A DNA stretch of 64,000 nucleotides from Fimenecus sp052273625. GTDB lineage: Bacteria > Bacillota > Clostridia > Oscillospirales > Acutalibacteraceae. This document shows positions 44,231 through 53,667 of the stretch, piece after piece. The stretch is from the NCBI GenBank assembly GCA_052273625.1, contig DAVZHW010000001.1:1-64000 (forward strand), given 5' to 3'. The notes below the pieces were generated by a model that saw only the letters and a list, made by a program, of their open reading frames with translations, made no database searches and was not told where the DNA came from. Each line of letters starts with the position of its first letter. Positions within the stretch are counted from its first letter, which is position 1. The position numbers and the translations under genes are program-made.

Positions 44231-44534
44231 AAACCCCGTTCTATAATGCTGAGTGTTCATAAGGCAGTATTGGTTTCTCGCATAAAAATCCTTTATACTT
44301 TTGCCAAAAAGCCTCGCAAGGCGACAGCCTTGCTTCATTTCTCGGCTTCGGCATAAAAGAATTTTTATAGCTACGAAACTGCAACGCACTTCAAAATAAT
44401 ATATTTCTGATACAAAAAAAGGCAACCCACGCAGATAATGCTGATGCATATCTGCGTGGGTTTACGAATTATTGTGCAAAAAGATGTTGTTTTGAAGCAA
44501 AACTTCCTTATGAACATTCAGCCAAACGGGGTTT
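44231..44534. other. Highly structured 300-nt element between two convergent genes
   Basis: The ends pair perfectly (AAACCCCGTT 44231-44240 with AACGGGGTTT 44525-44534). An inner 18-bp helix joins 44247-44264 with 44506-44523, with two mismatches. A third helix is formed by about 44280-44303 and 44350-44372, enclosing a 7-bp hairpin (GCAAGGC/GCCTTGC, 44316-44333). A further perfect 14-bp hairpin sits at 44424-44462 (AACCCACGCAGATA arm). No open frame is present and no target-site duplication is obvious. It could be a structured RNA or a miniature transposable element; it may also serve as a terminator for aspS. Confidence 0.6.
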
Positions 44535-44545
44535 TATTGTTATAA

Positions 44546-46336
44546 TCACTCTTTTTCTTCTGTTCTTGTAACCGCAATGCCGAGGTCGTTGAGCTGAAGC
44601 TCGTCAACGGGTGCAGGACATTCGGTCATAGGCTCGGAAGCGTTCTGAACCTTAGGATATGCCACAACATCTCTCAAGCTCTCACAGCCGAGCATCTGCA
44701 TACAAAGTCTGTCAAGACCGATACCCATACCACCGTGAGGCGGAGCACCGAAACGGAATGCGTCAAGCAAATAACCGAATTTCTCGTAAGCCTCTTCCTT
44801 TGTGAGACCGAGAAGGTCGAAAATTCTTGACTGAAGCTGCGGATCGGTAATTCTTATCGAGCCCGAGGACAATTCAATTCCGTTAAGCACAAGGTCGTAG
44901 CACTTTGCCCTGACCTTACCCTTATCGGTTTCAAGGTAATCAAGGCAATCGTCCATCGGTGCGGTAAAGGGGTGGTGCATTGCAAGCCACTCTCCGCTTT
45001 CCTCGTCATACTCAAAGAACGGGAACTCTGTTATCCAAAGGAGATTGAACACACCCTCGGGAATTATATCAAGCTTCTTCGCAACGGTCTGTCTGAGTCC
45101 GCCGAGTATTGAAAGAACATGGCTGTTATTAGCATCTGCGATAACAAGAAGCACATCGCCCTGCTTCAAATTTGCTTTAGACGAAATTTGACTGAGCTCT
45201 TCTTCCGTCATAAACTTTGCAAATGAGGAAGCCATACCGTCGGGCGTCATTCTTATCCAAGCCATACCCTTTGCGCCGCTGCCCTTTGCCTGCTCGGTGA
45301 GCTTATCTATCTCTTTTCTCGTAAGCACGGAAGCCGCATTTTCAGCCTTTATCGCTCTGACGCTGCCTCCTGCCTCAATTGCACTCTTGAACACAACAAA
45401 TTCAGAGCTTTTAACAATATCGGTAAGGTCGATAAGCTCCATTCCGTATCTTGTGTCGGGCTTGTCCGAGCCGTATCTCTCCATAGCCTCTTTGAATGTA
45501 AGTCTGGGCAACGGAGTGGGAATATCAACATCGAGCGCCTCCTTGAACACACGCTTTATGTATCCCTCGCCCATTTCAAGAACATCCTCCATCTCAACAA
45601 AGGACATTTCAAGGTCTATCTGCGTAAATTCAGGCTGACGGTCTGCTCTCAAGTCCTCATCTCTGAAGCAACGGGCAATCTGCATATATCTGTCAAAGCC
45701 TGCAACCATCGAAAGCTGCTTATAAAGCTGCGGAGACTGCGGAAGCGCATAGAAGCTGCCGTTGTGAATTCTCGACGGAACAAGGAAATCTCTTGCGCCC
45801 TCGGGAGTGGAACGGATAAGCACAGGCGTTTCAATCTCAATAAAGCCGTTCTCATCAAAATAATCTCTTGTTATTTTCGCTACCTTGTGTCTGAAAATAA
45901 TATTTTTCTGCAAATCGGGACGGCGAAGGTCAAGATAACGGTATTTAAGTCTTGTCAGCTCTCCCGTCTGCGAATTTTCCTGAATTTCAAACGGAGTGGT
46001 CTCGCTCTTTGCAAGAACTCTAAGCTCATTAACCTCAATTTCAATCTCGCCTGTGGGAATATCGGGGTTTTTAGCGCTTCTCTCCCTGACTGTACCTGTT
46101 GCAGCAAGAACATACTCACTTCTGACGGAAAAAGCCTTGTCAAAAACCTCTTTGTCGGTGTTTTCGGTGAAACCCAACTGAACAACGCCTGTTCTGTCTC
46201 TCAAATCGACGAAAATCAATGCGCCGAGGTCTCGCTGACGCTGAACCCAACCGCAAAGAGTAACCTCTCTGCCAATATCCTTTACGGTAAGCGTGCCGCA
46301 ATAGTCCGTTCTCTTAATTCCCTGCATCGTTTCCAT
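44546..46336 (-). CDS. aspS: Aspartyl-tRNA synthetase
   Basis: A 596-residue class II synthetase. An N-terminal OB-fold anticodon-binding domain (about 1-110), the class II core (motif 2 region IARCFRDEDLRADRQPEFTQ) and a bacterial insertion domain (about 290-420) are all present, and motif 3 (GIGLDRL) is near the end. The last residues are short and acidic. Its ATG shares one base with the stop of hisS, so the two are translationally coupled. Confidence 0.96.
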   Translation of the reverse strand: METMQGIKRTDYCGTLTVKDIGREVTLCGWVQRQRDLGALIFVDLRDRTGVVQLGFTENTDKEVFDKAFSVRSEYVLAATGTVRERSAKNPDIPTGEIEIEVNELRVLAKSETTPFEIQENSQTGELTRLKYRYLDLRRPDLQKNIIFRHKVAKITRDYFDENGFIEIETPVLIRSTPEGARDFLVPSRIHNGSFYALPQSPQLYKQLSMVAGFDRYMQIARCFRDEDLRADRQPEFTQIDLEMSFVEMEDVLEMGEGYIKRVFKEALDVDIPTPLPRLTFKEAMERYGSDKPDTRYGMELIDLTDIVKSSEFVVFKSAIEAGGSVRAIKAENAASVLTRKEIDKLTEQAKGSGAKGMAWIRMTPDGMASSFAKFMTEEELSQISSKANLKQGDVLLVIADANNSHVLSILGGLRQTVAKKLDIIPEGVFNLLWITEFPFFEYDEESGEWLAMHHPFTAPMDDCLDYLETDKGKVRAKCYDLVLNGIELSSGSIRITDPQLQSRIFDLLGLTKEEAYEKFGYLLDAFRFGAPPHGGMGIGLDRLCMQMLGCESLRDVVAYPKVQNASEPMTECPAPVDELQLNDLGIAVTRTEEKE

Positions 46337-47679
46337 CAATTTTGTCCTCCAAGTATATCTGTAATTTCAAGTCCCTCAATTCCGTAACCGTCGAGCGAAT
46401 CCATCGCCTGCTTTATTACGATCGACTGAAAATTATCTGTGAAATCCACAAGCTCTATCTCCGCCTGCGTGCCGTCTGACATATTTTTAAACACAGCCTT
46501 ACCGCTTTCAAGCTCGCTGTCGCCGAGTACAACGGTATAAAGAGCGCCGATTTTGTCTGCATATTTCATCTGTGCCTTAACGGACCTTCCAACTGTATCA
46601 AACTGCGCCGAAAGCCCCTCGTTTCTCAAATCCGTCGCAAGAGCCGAGGCTTTTACATTGGCCTGCTCACCCATAGAAGCGATATAAAGGTCGCATTTTT
46701 TTCTTTCGGGGAACTCGGTTTTTTGAGTGTCCATCAAAAGCATAAGCCTTTCAAGTCCGAGACCGAAGCCGCAAGCCGGTGTAGGCTTACCGCCCATCTC
46801 CTCAACGAGTCCGTCATATCGACCGCCGCCGCAAACAGTGCCCTGCGCTCCAATCTCGTTTGACACGAATTCAAAGACCGTTCTTGTATAGTAATCAAGA
46901 CCTCTTACGATTGTCGGATTGACTTTGAAATCTATGTTATTAGCCGTTAGATACTTTTTAACTAACTCAAAATGTTCACTGCAATCTTCGCAAAGATAGT
47001 CAAGAATTTTAGGTGCGTTTTCTGCAATTTTTGAGCATACAGGGCTCTTACAATCGAGTATTCTCATCGGGTTTTTCTCAAGTCTGCCTTTACAAGTATC
47101 GCACAAATCATCATAATTTGATTTGAAATACTCCTTGAGTGCCTCTTGATATTTTTTACGGCATTCGGGACAACCGATCGAGTTTATCTCAAGCGAAATA
47201 TTGTTTACGCCCAAATAGTTGAACACTTCATTGGCAAGAAGAATAATCTCCGCATCCTGCGCCGCACTTCCTGCGCCAAAACACTCAACACCGAACTGAT
47301 GGAACTCACGAAGTCTGCCCGCCTGCGGTTTTTCATAGCGATAGCAAGGTGTAACATAGTAAATTTTCTGCGGCATAGCCTCGTTGAAAAGTCCGTGCTC
47401 AAGGAAAGCTCGTACCGCACCTGCCGTGCCCTCGGGCTTCAAGGTTATTGACCTGTCACCTTTATCCTTGAATGTATACATTTCTTTCTGAACAACATCA
47501 GTTGTTTCACCGACAGAGCGTTGAAAAAGCTCGGTGTGCTCAAAAACCGGGGTACGCATTTCGTAAAAGCCGTAATTCTCGGCAATTTCACGCATAGCCG
47601 CTTCGATATATTGAATTTTGTAACTGCTCGACGGCAATGTGTCAAGCGTACCTTTGATTGCGTTGGTAATAAGCGCCAT
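46336..47679 (-). CDS. hisS: Histidyl-tRNA synthetase
   Basis: A 447-residue class II synthetase. Motifs: TLKPEGTAGAVRAF, YYVTPCYRYEKPQAGRLREF (motif 2) and RGLDYYTRTVFEF, which contacts histidine. A loop with four Cys (CPECRKK and CDTCKGR) suggests a zinc site. The start MALITNAIKG is preferred because GAGGG lies about 10 nt upstream; the ATG three codons earlier is too close to that site. Confidence 0.95.
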   Translation of the reverse strand: MALITNAIKGTLDTLPSSSYKIQYIEAAMREIAENYGFYEMRTPVFEHTELFQRSVGETTDVVQKEMYTFKDKGDRSITLKPEGTAGAVRAFLEHGLFNEAMPQKIYYVTPCYRYEKPQAGRLREFHQFGVECFGAGSAAQDAEIILLANEVFNYLGVNNISLEINSIGCPECRKKYQEALKEYFKSNYDDLCDTCKGRLEKNPMRILDCKSPVCSKIAENAPKILDYLCEDCSEHFELVKKYLTANNIDFKVNPTIVRGLDYYTRTVFEFVSNEIGAQGTVCGGGRYDGLVEEMGGKPTPACGFGLGLERLMLLMDTQKTEFPERKKCDLYIASMGEQANVKASALATDLRNEGLSAQFDTVGRSVKAQMKYADKIGALYTVVLGDSELESGKAVFKNMSDGTQAEIELVDFTDNFQSIVIKQAMDSLDGYGIEGLEITDILGGQN

Positions 47680-47709
47680 AGATTTCATTCCCTCATTTAT
47701 ACAGAATTA

Positions 47710-47731
47710 CCCCCTCCGAATCGGAAGGGGC
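47710..47731 (-). terminator. Hairpin between mgsA and hisS
   Basis: A GC-rich imperfect stem (CCCCTTCCGA with TCGGAGGGGG on the minus strand) with no T run. It may reduce read-through only partly. Confidence 0.35.
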
Positions 47732-47739
47732 GATTTTAT

Positions 47740-48156
47740 TTAGTGATGTTCGCCATTCTTCGGGTTTACAATATCTCTCCAGTCAAGGTCGCCCCTTGCA
47801 AGGCTGTGTATAAGTGCCTCCGCAGTAGCGATATTAGTAGCGACGGGTATATTGTGAACGTCGCAGAGCCTTAAAAGATTAGCTTCATTCGGCTCATGTG
47901 GCTTAGGATTAAGGGGATCTCTGAACATAAGCAAAAGGTCAATTTCGTTGCAAGCAATCCTCGAACCGATTTGCTGATCGCCGCCTTGAGAGCCGCTTAA
48001 AAACTGTGTAATTTTAAGACCCGTTGCCTCAGAGACAAGCTTGCCCGTAGTTCCCGTAGCGCAAAGATTGTGCTTTGAGAGTATTCCGCAATATGCAATG
48101 CAAAACTGCGTCATAAGTTCTTTTTTCTCATCGTGTGCTATAAGAGCTATGTTCAT
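47740..48156 (-). CDS. mgsA: Methylglyoxal synthase
   Basis: A 138-residue enzyme that turns dihydroxyacetone phosphate into methylglyoxal, a bypass of lower glycolysis under phosphate limitation. The family start MNIALIAHDEKK, the ATGTTGKL phosphate loop and the catalytic FLSGSQGGDQQIG motif are complete. It follows the minD-like gene at the end of the mre group. Confidence 0.96.
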   Translation of the reverse strand: MNIALIAHDEKKELMTQFCIAYCGILSKHNLCATGTTGKLVSEATGLKITQFLSGSQGGDQQIGSRIACNEIDLLLMFRDPLNPKPHEPNEANLLRLCDVHNIPVATNIATAEALIHSLARGDLDWRDIVNPKNGEHH

Positions 48157-48232
48157 ATATCTTCAACTTCCTCCCTATTAAACTCTCTCGTATAGTATAA
48201 TATCAAATTTTCTTTCATTTTTCAACTGTTTA

Positions 48233-48964
48233 TCAATAAAAATCCTTTTGTTTGAACAAAACGTTTTCGCCCAAAATGCGTTTTGCCGTTCTTAAAAATG
48301 CGTTAAAAGCATATTTTGAGATTTTGCTTCCGTTTGAAAGCAGCCTTACGCTGTCATCCTCGGGAATAACTCCGATAAGCTGCACCCTTGCCGAGTCAAT
48401 GACGTCATCAAGCTTCATTTGCTTTCCCGACTCAACCTCGTATCTGTCAAATCGGTTGATAATCATTCTGATATCAATATCCTTATCGACCTTCAGCACC
48501 CTGCCGACAGCCGCATCCGCACTCCTTACGCAAACAGGGTCGCCCGTTACAACTATAATTGCCCTGTCGCAGACCTTTGCCAAAATTCCGTGAAAATCAT
48601 CCGAGCCTGCCGCAGAGTCAACAAAAACATAGTCGTAATCCGTGTCCGTGTGCGAAAGCAGGCTTGAAAATGCCGCCTCCGTTATGCTGTCCGAAAAGTC
48701 CGACGGTGCGGAAAGCAAATCGGGTGCGCCGTCTCCGCCGACAACCGCTTGCGAAAACGAGCAGCGTCCCTCGATAACATCAAGCCAATTATACACGACC
48801 TTATCCCCGATATTCATTATAAGGTCAAGGCTGCGAAAGCCGACGTCGGCATCTACAAGCAGTACGCTCTTGCCCATTGAGTGCAAAGCGTTTGCAAGTC
48901 CTACCGAAACCGATGATTTACCAACACCGCCTTTTCCCGATAAGACAAGAATTTTCTGAGCCAT
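48233..48964 (-). CDS. minD: MinD-like ATPase
   Basis: A 243-residue ParA/MinD-family ATPase. Deviant Walker A (SGKGGVGKSS, residues 9-18), VLLVDADVGFRSLDL, and a switch motif FVDSAAGSDD that differs from the usual DSPAGIE. The C-terminal amphipathic helix (AFLRTAKRILG) could bind the membrane. In its place behind PBP2 it resembles MinD in clostridial mre operons, but no minC or minE is present, so its role in division is uncertain. The start MAQKILVL has GAGGGAA upstream. Confidence 0.8.
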   Translation of the reverse strand: MAQKILVLSGKGGVGKSSVSVGLANALHSMGKSVLLVDADVGFRSLDLIMNIGDKVVYNWLDVIEGRCSFSQAVVGGDGAPDLLSAPSDFSDSITEAAFSSLLSHTDTDYDYVFVDSAAGSDDFHGILAKVCDRAIIVVTGDPVCVRSADAAVGRVLKVDKDIDIRMIINRFDRYEVESGKQMKLDDVIDSARVQLIGVIPEDDSVRLLSNGSKISKYAFNAFLRTAKRILGENVLFKQKDFY

Positions 48965-48978
48965 TTCCCTCACTCCAA

Positions 48979-51081
48979 TCAATTAAGCGCCGTATTCTGA
49001 CTGTCTATCGCATCAATCTCGCTTGCAGTTCCGAAATACGCCTTATAAATATCAGCAACAAGCATCGCCGTTGCAGAACCGCTGTTCAAGTTCTCAATAG
49101 CCACGCTTACGGCAATTTGCGGATTGTCGGCAGGTGCAAAGGAAATCATAAAACCGTTAAGTCCCGACTCGATTTTACCGCCGACCTTCGCCTTTGACTC
49201 CGCAGTACCTGTTTTCGCCGCAACCGAGACAGGCAAGCCCTTAAACGCCGAAAGTCTGCCGCCGAGACGCATCATACCGTCCTTTACAACGTTTATGCTG
49301 CTCTGTGAAATCCCCGTTTCATTGAGAACAACGGGTGTGCTGTCTATAATAGTCTGCGAGTAATCCGCAGTTTTTACGCTTTTTACAAAATGAGCCTTAT
49401 ATCTTGTTCCGCCGTTTGCAATCGTCGCAACATAATTACAAAGCTGAATGGGTGTAAACAGGTTATCCGACTGACCGATAGCCGCCTGAACGGTATCGCC
49501 GGGATACCACGTTCCGCCGTGAGCTTCACGGTACTCTATGCTCGCAAGCACGCCCTTTGACTCGTTTATTTCAACGCCCGTTTTCTGACCGAGTCCGAGC
49601 CTTGTGCAGTAGTCGTTCATTTTTTCAATTCCGAGCTGTCTGCCCGTCTCATAGAAGAAAATGTTGCACGACTGATTTAATGCTTCGGCAACCGTAATCG
49701 CCCCGTGTGCGTGAAGACATTTGAACTGCGTATCCTGGAAGTAGGTGTAAATTCTGTTACAGGTTATTCTTGTGTCCTTTGTGATAGCTCCCTCTTCAAG
49801 TCCCGCAAGCGCAATCGCCGCCTTAAAGGTAGAACCCGGCTCATACGTACTTTGAAGAGCTCTGTTCCAAAGCGGGGATGACTTGTCCGCAGAAAGTGCG
49901 GAATAGTTATCGTAATAAGTTGTGAGGTCATAGCTCGGATAGGTGGCGCAAGCGAGCACCGCACCGGTGTTGACATCCATCACGACCGCCGAGCCGACCG
50001 CAGGCAAGCTCGCCTTGTCCCTATACTGTGCAATGAAGTTCGCAAGAGCCTCCTGCACCGCAAGCTGTAAGTCGGAGTCGATCGTCAAAATTACGGTATC
50101 GCCCTGAACAGGCTCGGTTGTAATCTCGGTCGTCTTGCTTCCGCTTGAATCGGTAATCGTGCTCTCAACGCCGTTCGTGCCTCGTAAATACTGCTCCATT
50201 GCGCTTTCAAGTCCGAACTTACCGATGGCGTCGTCCATTGCATAAGCACGAAGCTTGAGATTTTTCTTTTCCTCGGTGGTAAGATTTTCATTCTTGACAG
50301 CCGTATTATATTCATCGGTTCTTTTTTTATATTCCTCTGCGTTAAGCGGACCTATTGTGCCGATTATATGCGGAGCGAGTGTTCCGTTCAAATATTCCCT
50401 TTCGGTTGTTACCTGAATTTCAACCCCTGCATAAAAGCCGCTGTTTTCCTTGATTTTAGAAGCGAGCTCAACGGAAACATTGTCAGCAAATGTGTACGGG
50501 TTTGAGGTGGTAAACGCATTCTTTTTAAGCGAATAGCAAACAGAAGCGATTTTTAATGCGTCGGTGTCCGAATACTGTTCAAGCTTAAACTTGGTTTTCA
50601 GCTCGTCAAAGCAGTTTTGCGCCGTTGCATACTCGTTGAGATAAAGCACGTTTTTGGATTTTAGATATTTTATATCTACATCCCTGTCAGCCATAAATTG
50701 CACGCTTCCGTTTTGGTCGAAATAAAGCGGAATGTCATTGTTCCACTCCGTGCCGTAGCTTTCAAGCAAGTGTATGAGCGAAATTATAATTTCGTTTCTC
50801 TGCTCCTGCTCGTCCGTTCTCGGGAAATATGAGCCGTTGAAGATAACGGAATTTATTTGCTTGTTTGTGACAAGCGGTTTTCCGTTACAATCAAGGATTT
50901 CTCCCCTTGCTGCCTTTATGGTTGTATCGGTCTTTTTTAACGCAACCCTCTCAACCGTCGCCTCATCGGCATTTGCAATCTGTATTCTGAAAAGGTCGGC
51001 GATAAACAGTGAAAAAACAAAAAGCACCGCTACGGTAAACGCAACAGTCCGAAATTTAGTGCTTTTGGTTTTATCGTTCAT
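48979..51081 (-). CDS. mrdA: Penicillin-binding protein 2 (class B transpeptidase)
   Basis: A 700-residue membrane-anchored transpeptidase of cell-wall elongation. One N-terminal helix (about 11-31), a pedestal domain, then the catalytic domain with STFK (417-420, nucleophile Ser417), SCN (471-473) and KTG (623-625). It would act with RodA and MreBCD; rodA is not in this window. It lies 21 bp behind mreD. Confidence 0.92.
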   Translation of the reverse strand: MNDKTKSTKFRTVAFTVAVLFVFSLFIADLFRIQIANADEATVERVALKKTDTTIKAARGEILDCNGKPLVTNKQINSVIFNGSYFPRTDEQEQRNEIIISLIHLLESYGTEWNNDIPLYFDQNGSVQFMADRDVDIKYLKSKNVLYLNEYATAQNCFDELKTKFKLEQYSDTDALKIASVCYSLKKNAFTTSNPYTFADNVSVELASKIKENSGFYAGVEIQVTTEREYLNGTLAPHIIGTIGPLNAEEYKKRTDEYNTAVKNENLTTEEKKNLKLRAYAMDDAIGKFGLESAMEQYLRGTNGVESTITDSSGSKTTEITTEPVQGDTVILTIDSDLQLAVQEALANFIAQYRDKASLPAVGSAVVMDVNTGAVLACATYPSYDLTTYYDNYSALSADKSSPLWNRALQSTYEPGSTFKAAIALAGLEEGAITKDTRITCNRIYTYFQDTQFKCLHAHGAITVAEALNQSCNIFFYETGRQLGIEKMNDYCTRLGLGQKTGVEINESKGVLASIEYREAHGGTWYPGDTVQAAIGQSDNLFTPIQLCNYVATIANGGTRYKAHFVKSVKTADYSQTIIDSTPVVLNETGISQSSINVVKDGMMRLGGRLSAFKGLPVSVAAKTGTAESKAKVGGKIESGLNGFMISFAPADNPQIAVSVAIENLNSGSATAMLVADIYKAYFGTASEIDAIDSQNTALN

Positions 51082-51102
51082 TTACAGCTCTCCCTTCAAA
51101 TG

Positions 51103-51627
51103 TTAAAACTCGTGCGTGGTTTTGGTAAGCCTCATAAGATATCTGACTATCAAATAATATATCGGTGTAAATAACACCGTGTAAACTGCCGACGGCAAAT
51201 AAAATCTCAAAAACAGCCAAACCGATGAGTCCATACCTCTTGCCGTAACAAAAAACAGCACATAGAACGCCGTGTAAATAAGCGTTGCCGAACCCGAAAG
51301 TATCAGCGCTGTCAAAAGGTGATTTCTCATAAAAATATTTATAAGCAAACCACAACCGCCGCCGATTACCATAAGGAACAACGCATTGTATCCGTCTGCA
51401 AGACCGAAAACGCTGTCCCATAATGCTCCTGCAAACGCACCGAGCAGCGCACCGACAACCTCTCGTTCAAACATTCCGAGACATACGATAAGCGGTATGA
51501 GCAAAAACGCCCTTGCAGAAAAGATTTCAGGAAACCAGCCTCTTGTATTTTGCAAAACGTTTGTAATCAATATTAAAATAACAAAAACAGTTCTTCTGAA
51601 AATTATCAGCTTTGTATTATTACGCAT
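51103..51627 (-). CDS. mreD: Rod shape-determining protein MreD
   Basis: A 174-residue protein with about five membrane helices, typical of MreD, which links MreC to the elongation machine. The ATG at 51627 overlaps the end of mreC by 8 nt, indicating coupled translation. Confidence 0.85.
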   Translation of the reverse strand: MRNNTKLIIFRRTVFVILILITNVLQNTRGWFPEIFSARAFLLIPLIVCLGMFEREVVGALLGAFAGALWDSVFGLADGYNALFLMVIGGGCGLLINIFMRNHLLTALILSGSATLIYTAFYVLFFVTARGMDSSVWLFLRFYLPSAVYTVLFTPIYYLIVRYLMRLTKTTHEF

Positions 51628-52465
51628 TACCCTTACCCTCAAAGTCAGTAATTACAAATGCGTCCTGAACCTCACCCAAATCAATCTGCGGAGTAACCTC
51701 GGCATAGTAGGAAACATCGCCTTCCTCCTGCTTTACAGATTTCACTGTGCCGATAATAAGACCTCTTGGGAATATTCCGCCGACACCGGAGGTGCAGACT
51801 ATTCCGCCCTCTGCGATTGCTGTATCCTTTGTAAGTCCTGCAAATTTAACAGTCGAAGTAAGGCTCATTTTAACCGTCGTGTCGGTATAGCCTATTTCGC
51901 CCGTTCTTATTTCATAAGCCGCTGCATTGACCTGCGGATCGTAAACGGAAAGCACGATACAAGTAGTCGGAGTAACTTCACTTACAATTCCGATAAGATA
52001 CTCTCCGCTTATAACAGGGTCATTTACGCTTACGCCGTCGTTACTTCCGCAGTTGAGCTCAAAAGAGTCGAAGGCGTCAGCCGAATTTCTGCCGATAACC
52101 GTTCCTGCGGTAAATTTGAAATCGGGATTTTTTTCCTTAACTCCAAGGAAATTTTCGTAAGCCTCGATTTGCTTTTTCATCTTTTCATAATCGACAAGCT
52201 TTTTCTGATAATCCGCAACCTGTTCTTCAAGCTCGGCAACCCTATCCATATACGAAGCAGACGAAACAAGTCCGCCTTTTACAAAATCAAGCTTTTCAGA
52301 AATAGCCGTCGAAAGGCGAGACAGCGGAGAAAATACGGTGCTGACAGCGGAGGTCAACGGAGAAGCCGCATTGCCGGAGGATACACCTGCGATAATTCCC
52401 GCAAGAAGTATAACCACAAGCAAAAGCAACGCTCTGAACGTATTGCTTCTGACAAAATTCTTCAA
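51620..52465 (-). CDS. mreC: Rod shape-determining protein MreC
   Basis: A 281-residue protein with one N-terminal helix (about 12-30), a coiled coil (about 70-110) and a beta-rich extracytoplasmic domain with TAGTVIGRN and IVCTSGVGGIFPRGL motifs. It activates PBP2 in elongation. A TTG start at 52465 with AGGTG 6 nt upstream gives the family-like N-terminus KNFVRSN; a GTG nine bases upstream is the alternative. Confidence 0.9.
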   Translation of the reverse strand: MKNFVRSNTFRALLLLVVILLAGIIAGVSSGNAASPLTSAVSTVFSPLSRLSTAISEKLDFVKGGLVSSASYMDRVAELEEQVADYQKKLVDYEKMKKQIEAYENFLGVKEKNPDFKFTAGTVIGRNSADAFDSFELNCGSNDGVSVNDPVISGEYLIGIVSEVTPTTCIVLSVYDPQVNAAAYEIRTGEIGYTDTTVKMSLTSTVKFAGLTKDTAIAEGGIVCTSGVGGIFPRGLIIGTVKSVKQEEGDVSYYAEVTPQIDLGEVQDAFVITDFEGKGNA

Positions 52466-52532
52466 CTGTATCACCTACCGTTCATACAAAAGTGCAACAA
52501 GGCGGGCATAACACCCGCCGTAAAAATAATTA

Positions 52533-53543
52533 TCAATCGTAATATCCCTTTTCCATAAACTTGGGATTTTCCAAACACATACCTGTTCCGTCAACAACAC
52601 AGTCAAGCGGATTTTCAGCAATGTGAACGGGTATTTTTGTTTCAATCGAAATGAGCTTATCAAGACCTCTGAGCAATGCGCCGCCGCCTGTAAGCATTAT
52701 TCCTCTGTCAATAATATCCGCCGAAAGCTCGGGGGGAGTTTTCTCAAGAGTCGAGTGGATTGTATCAAGTATCTGATTTACCGGATCGGAAAGAGCCTCT
52801 CTGACCTCTTCGGATGTGATTTCAATGTTCTTGGGAAGTCCGTCAAGCAGGTTTCTGCCCTTAACGTCCATTGCACCCTCGCCGTCGTAAGGATAAGCAG
52901 AGCCGATTTTAATCTTAATGTCCTCTGCCGTTCTTTCGCCGATAAGAAGATTGTGCTTCTTTCTGATGTAAGCGATAATAGCCTCGTCGAAATTGTCGCC
53001 CGCAACTCTTGCCGACTGCGCCGTAACAATATCGCCGTAAGAAATAACGGCAACCTCAGACGTACCGCCGCCGATGTCAACAACCATGCTTCCTACCGCA
53101 TCCGAAACAGGGAGACCTGCGCCGATTGCCGCCGCCATAGGCTCATCGATAAGGTTTACAAGCTTTGCGCCTGCCGAACGAGCTGCATCATGAACAGCCT
53201 TTCTCTCAACCTCTGTAACGCCCGACGGGATACAAATGAGCACTCTTGCCCTTGAAAACGGGGATGAGCTTATTGCCATCTTTATAAATTCCTTAAGCAT
53301 ATCCGAGGTTATATCAAAGTCTGCGATAACGCCGTCCTTAAGAGGTCTTACCGCTGTGATTGAGCCCGGAGTTCTGCCTATCATCTGCTTTGCCTTGTCG
53401 CCGACAGCCTCAACCTTCTGCGGATAAGCGCTGACATTTACAGCAACAACCGAAGGCTCTCTTATTACAATTCCTTTGCCCTTAACGTATACCAATGTGT
53501 TGGCTGTGCCGAGATCGATTCCGATATCCTGTGAAAACAACAT
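52533..53543 (-). CDS. mreB: Actin-like rod shape protein MreB
   Basis: A 336-residue actin-fold ATPase that guides side-wall synthesis. Phosphate 1 motif GIDLGTANTLVYVKG, phosphate 2 motif VVDIGGGTSEVAV and adenosine motif MLTGGGALLRGLDK are intact. The N-terminus MLFSQDIG is usual. AAGGAAG lies 9 nt upstream. Confidence 0.96.
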   Translation of the reverse strand: MLFSQDIGIDLGTANTLVYVKGKGIVIREPSVVAVNVSAYPQKVEAVGDKAKQMIGRTPGSITAVRPLKDGVIADFDITSDMLKEFIKMAISSSPFSRARVLICIPSGVTEVERKAVHDAARSAGAKLVNLIDEPMAAAIGAGLPVSDAVGSMVVDIGGGTSEVAVISYGDIVTAQSARVAGDNFDEAIIAYIRKKHNLLIGERTAEDIKIKIGSAYPYDGEGAMDVKGRNLLDGLPKNIEITSEEVREALSDPVNQILDTIHSTLEKTPPELSADIIDRGIMLTGGGALLRGLDKLISIETKIPVHIAENPLDCVVDGTGMCLENPKFMEKGYYD

Positions 53544-53667
53544 ATCTTTCTACTTCCTTTCATTTTCTTCAATCTGTATTACACCCATTTTATCAATTAA
53601 CATTATAACCGCAAAATGTAAAATTCTCAACCTTTATAACGCAAAAACTTATTAAAATTTTGTGAAT

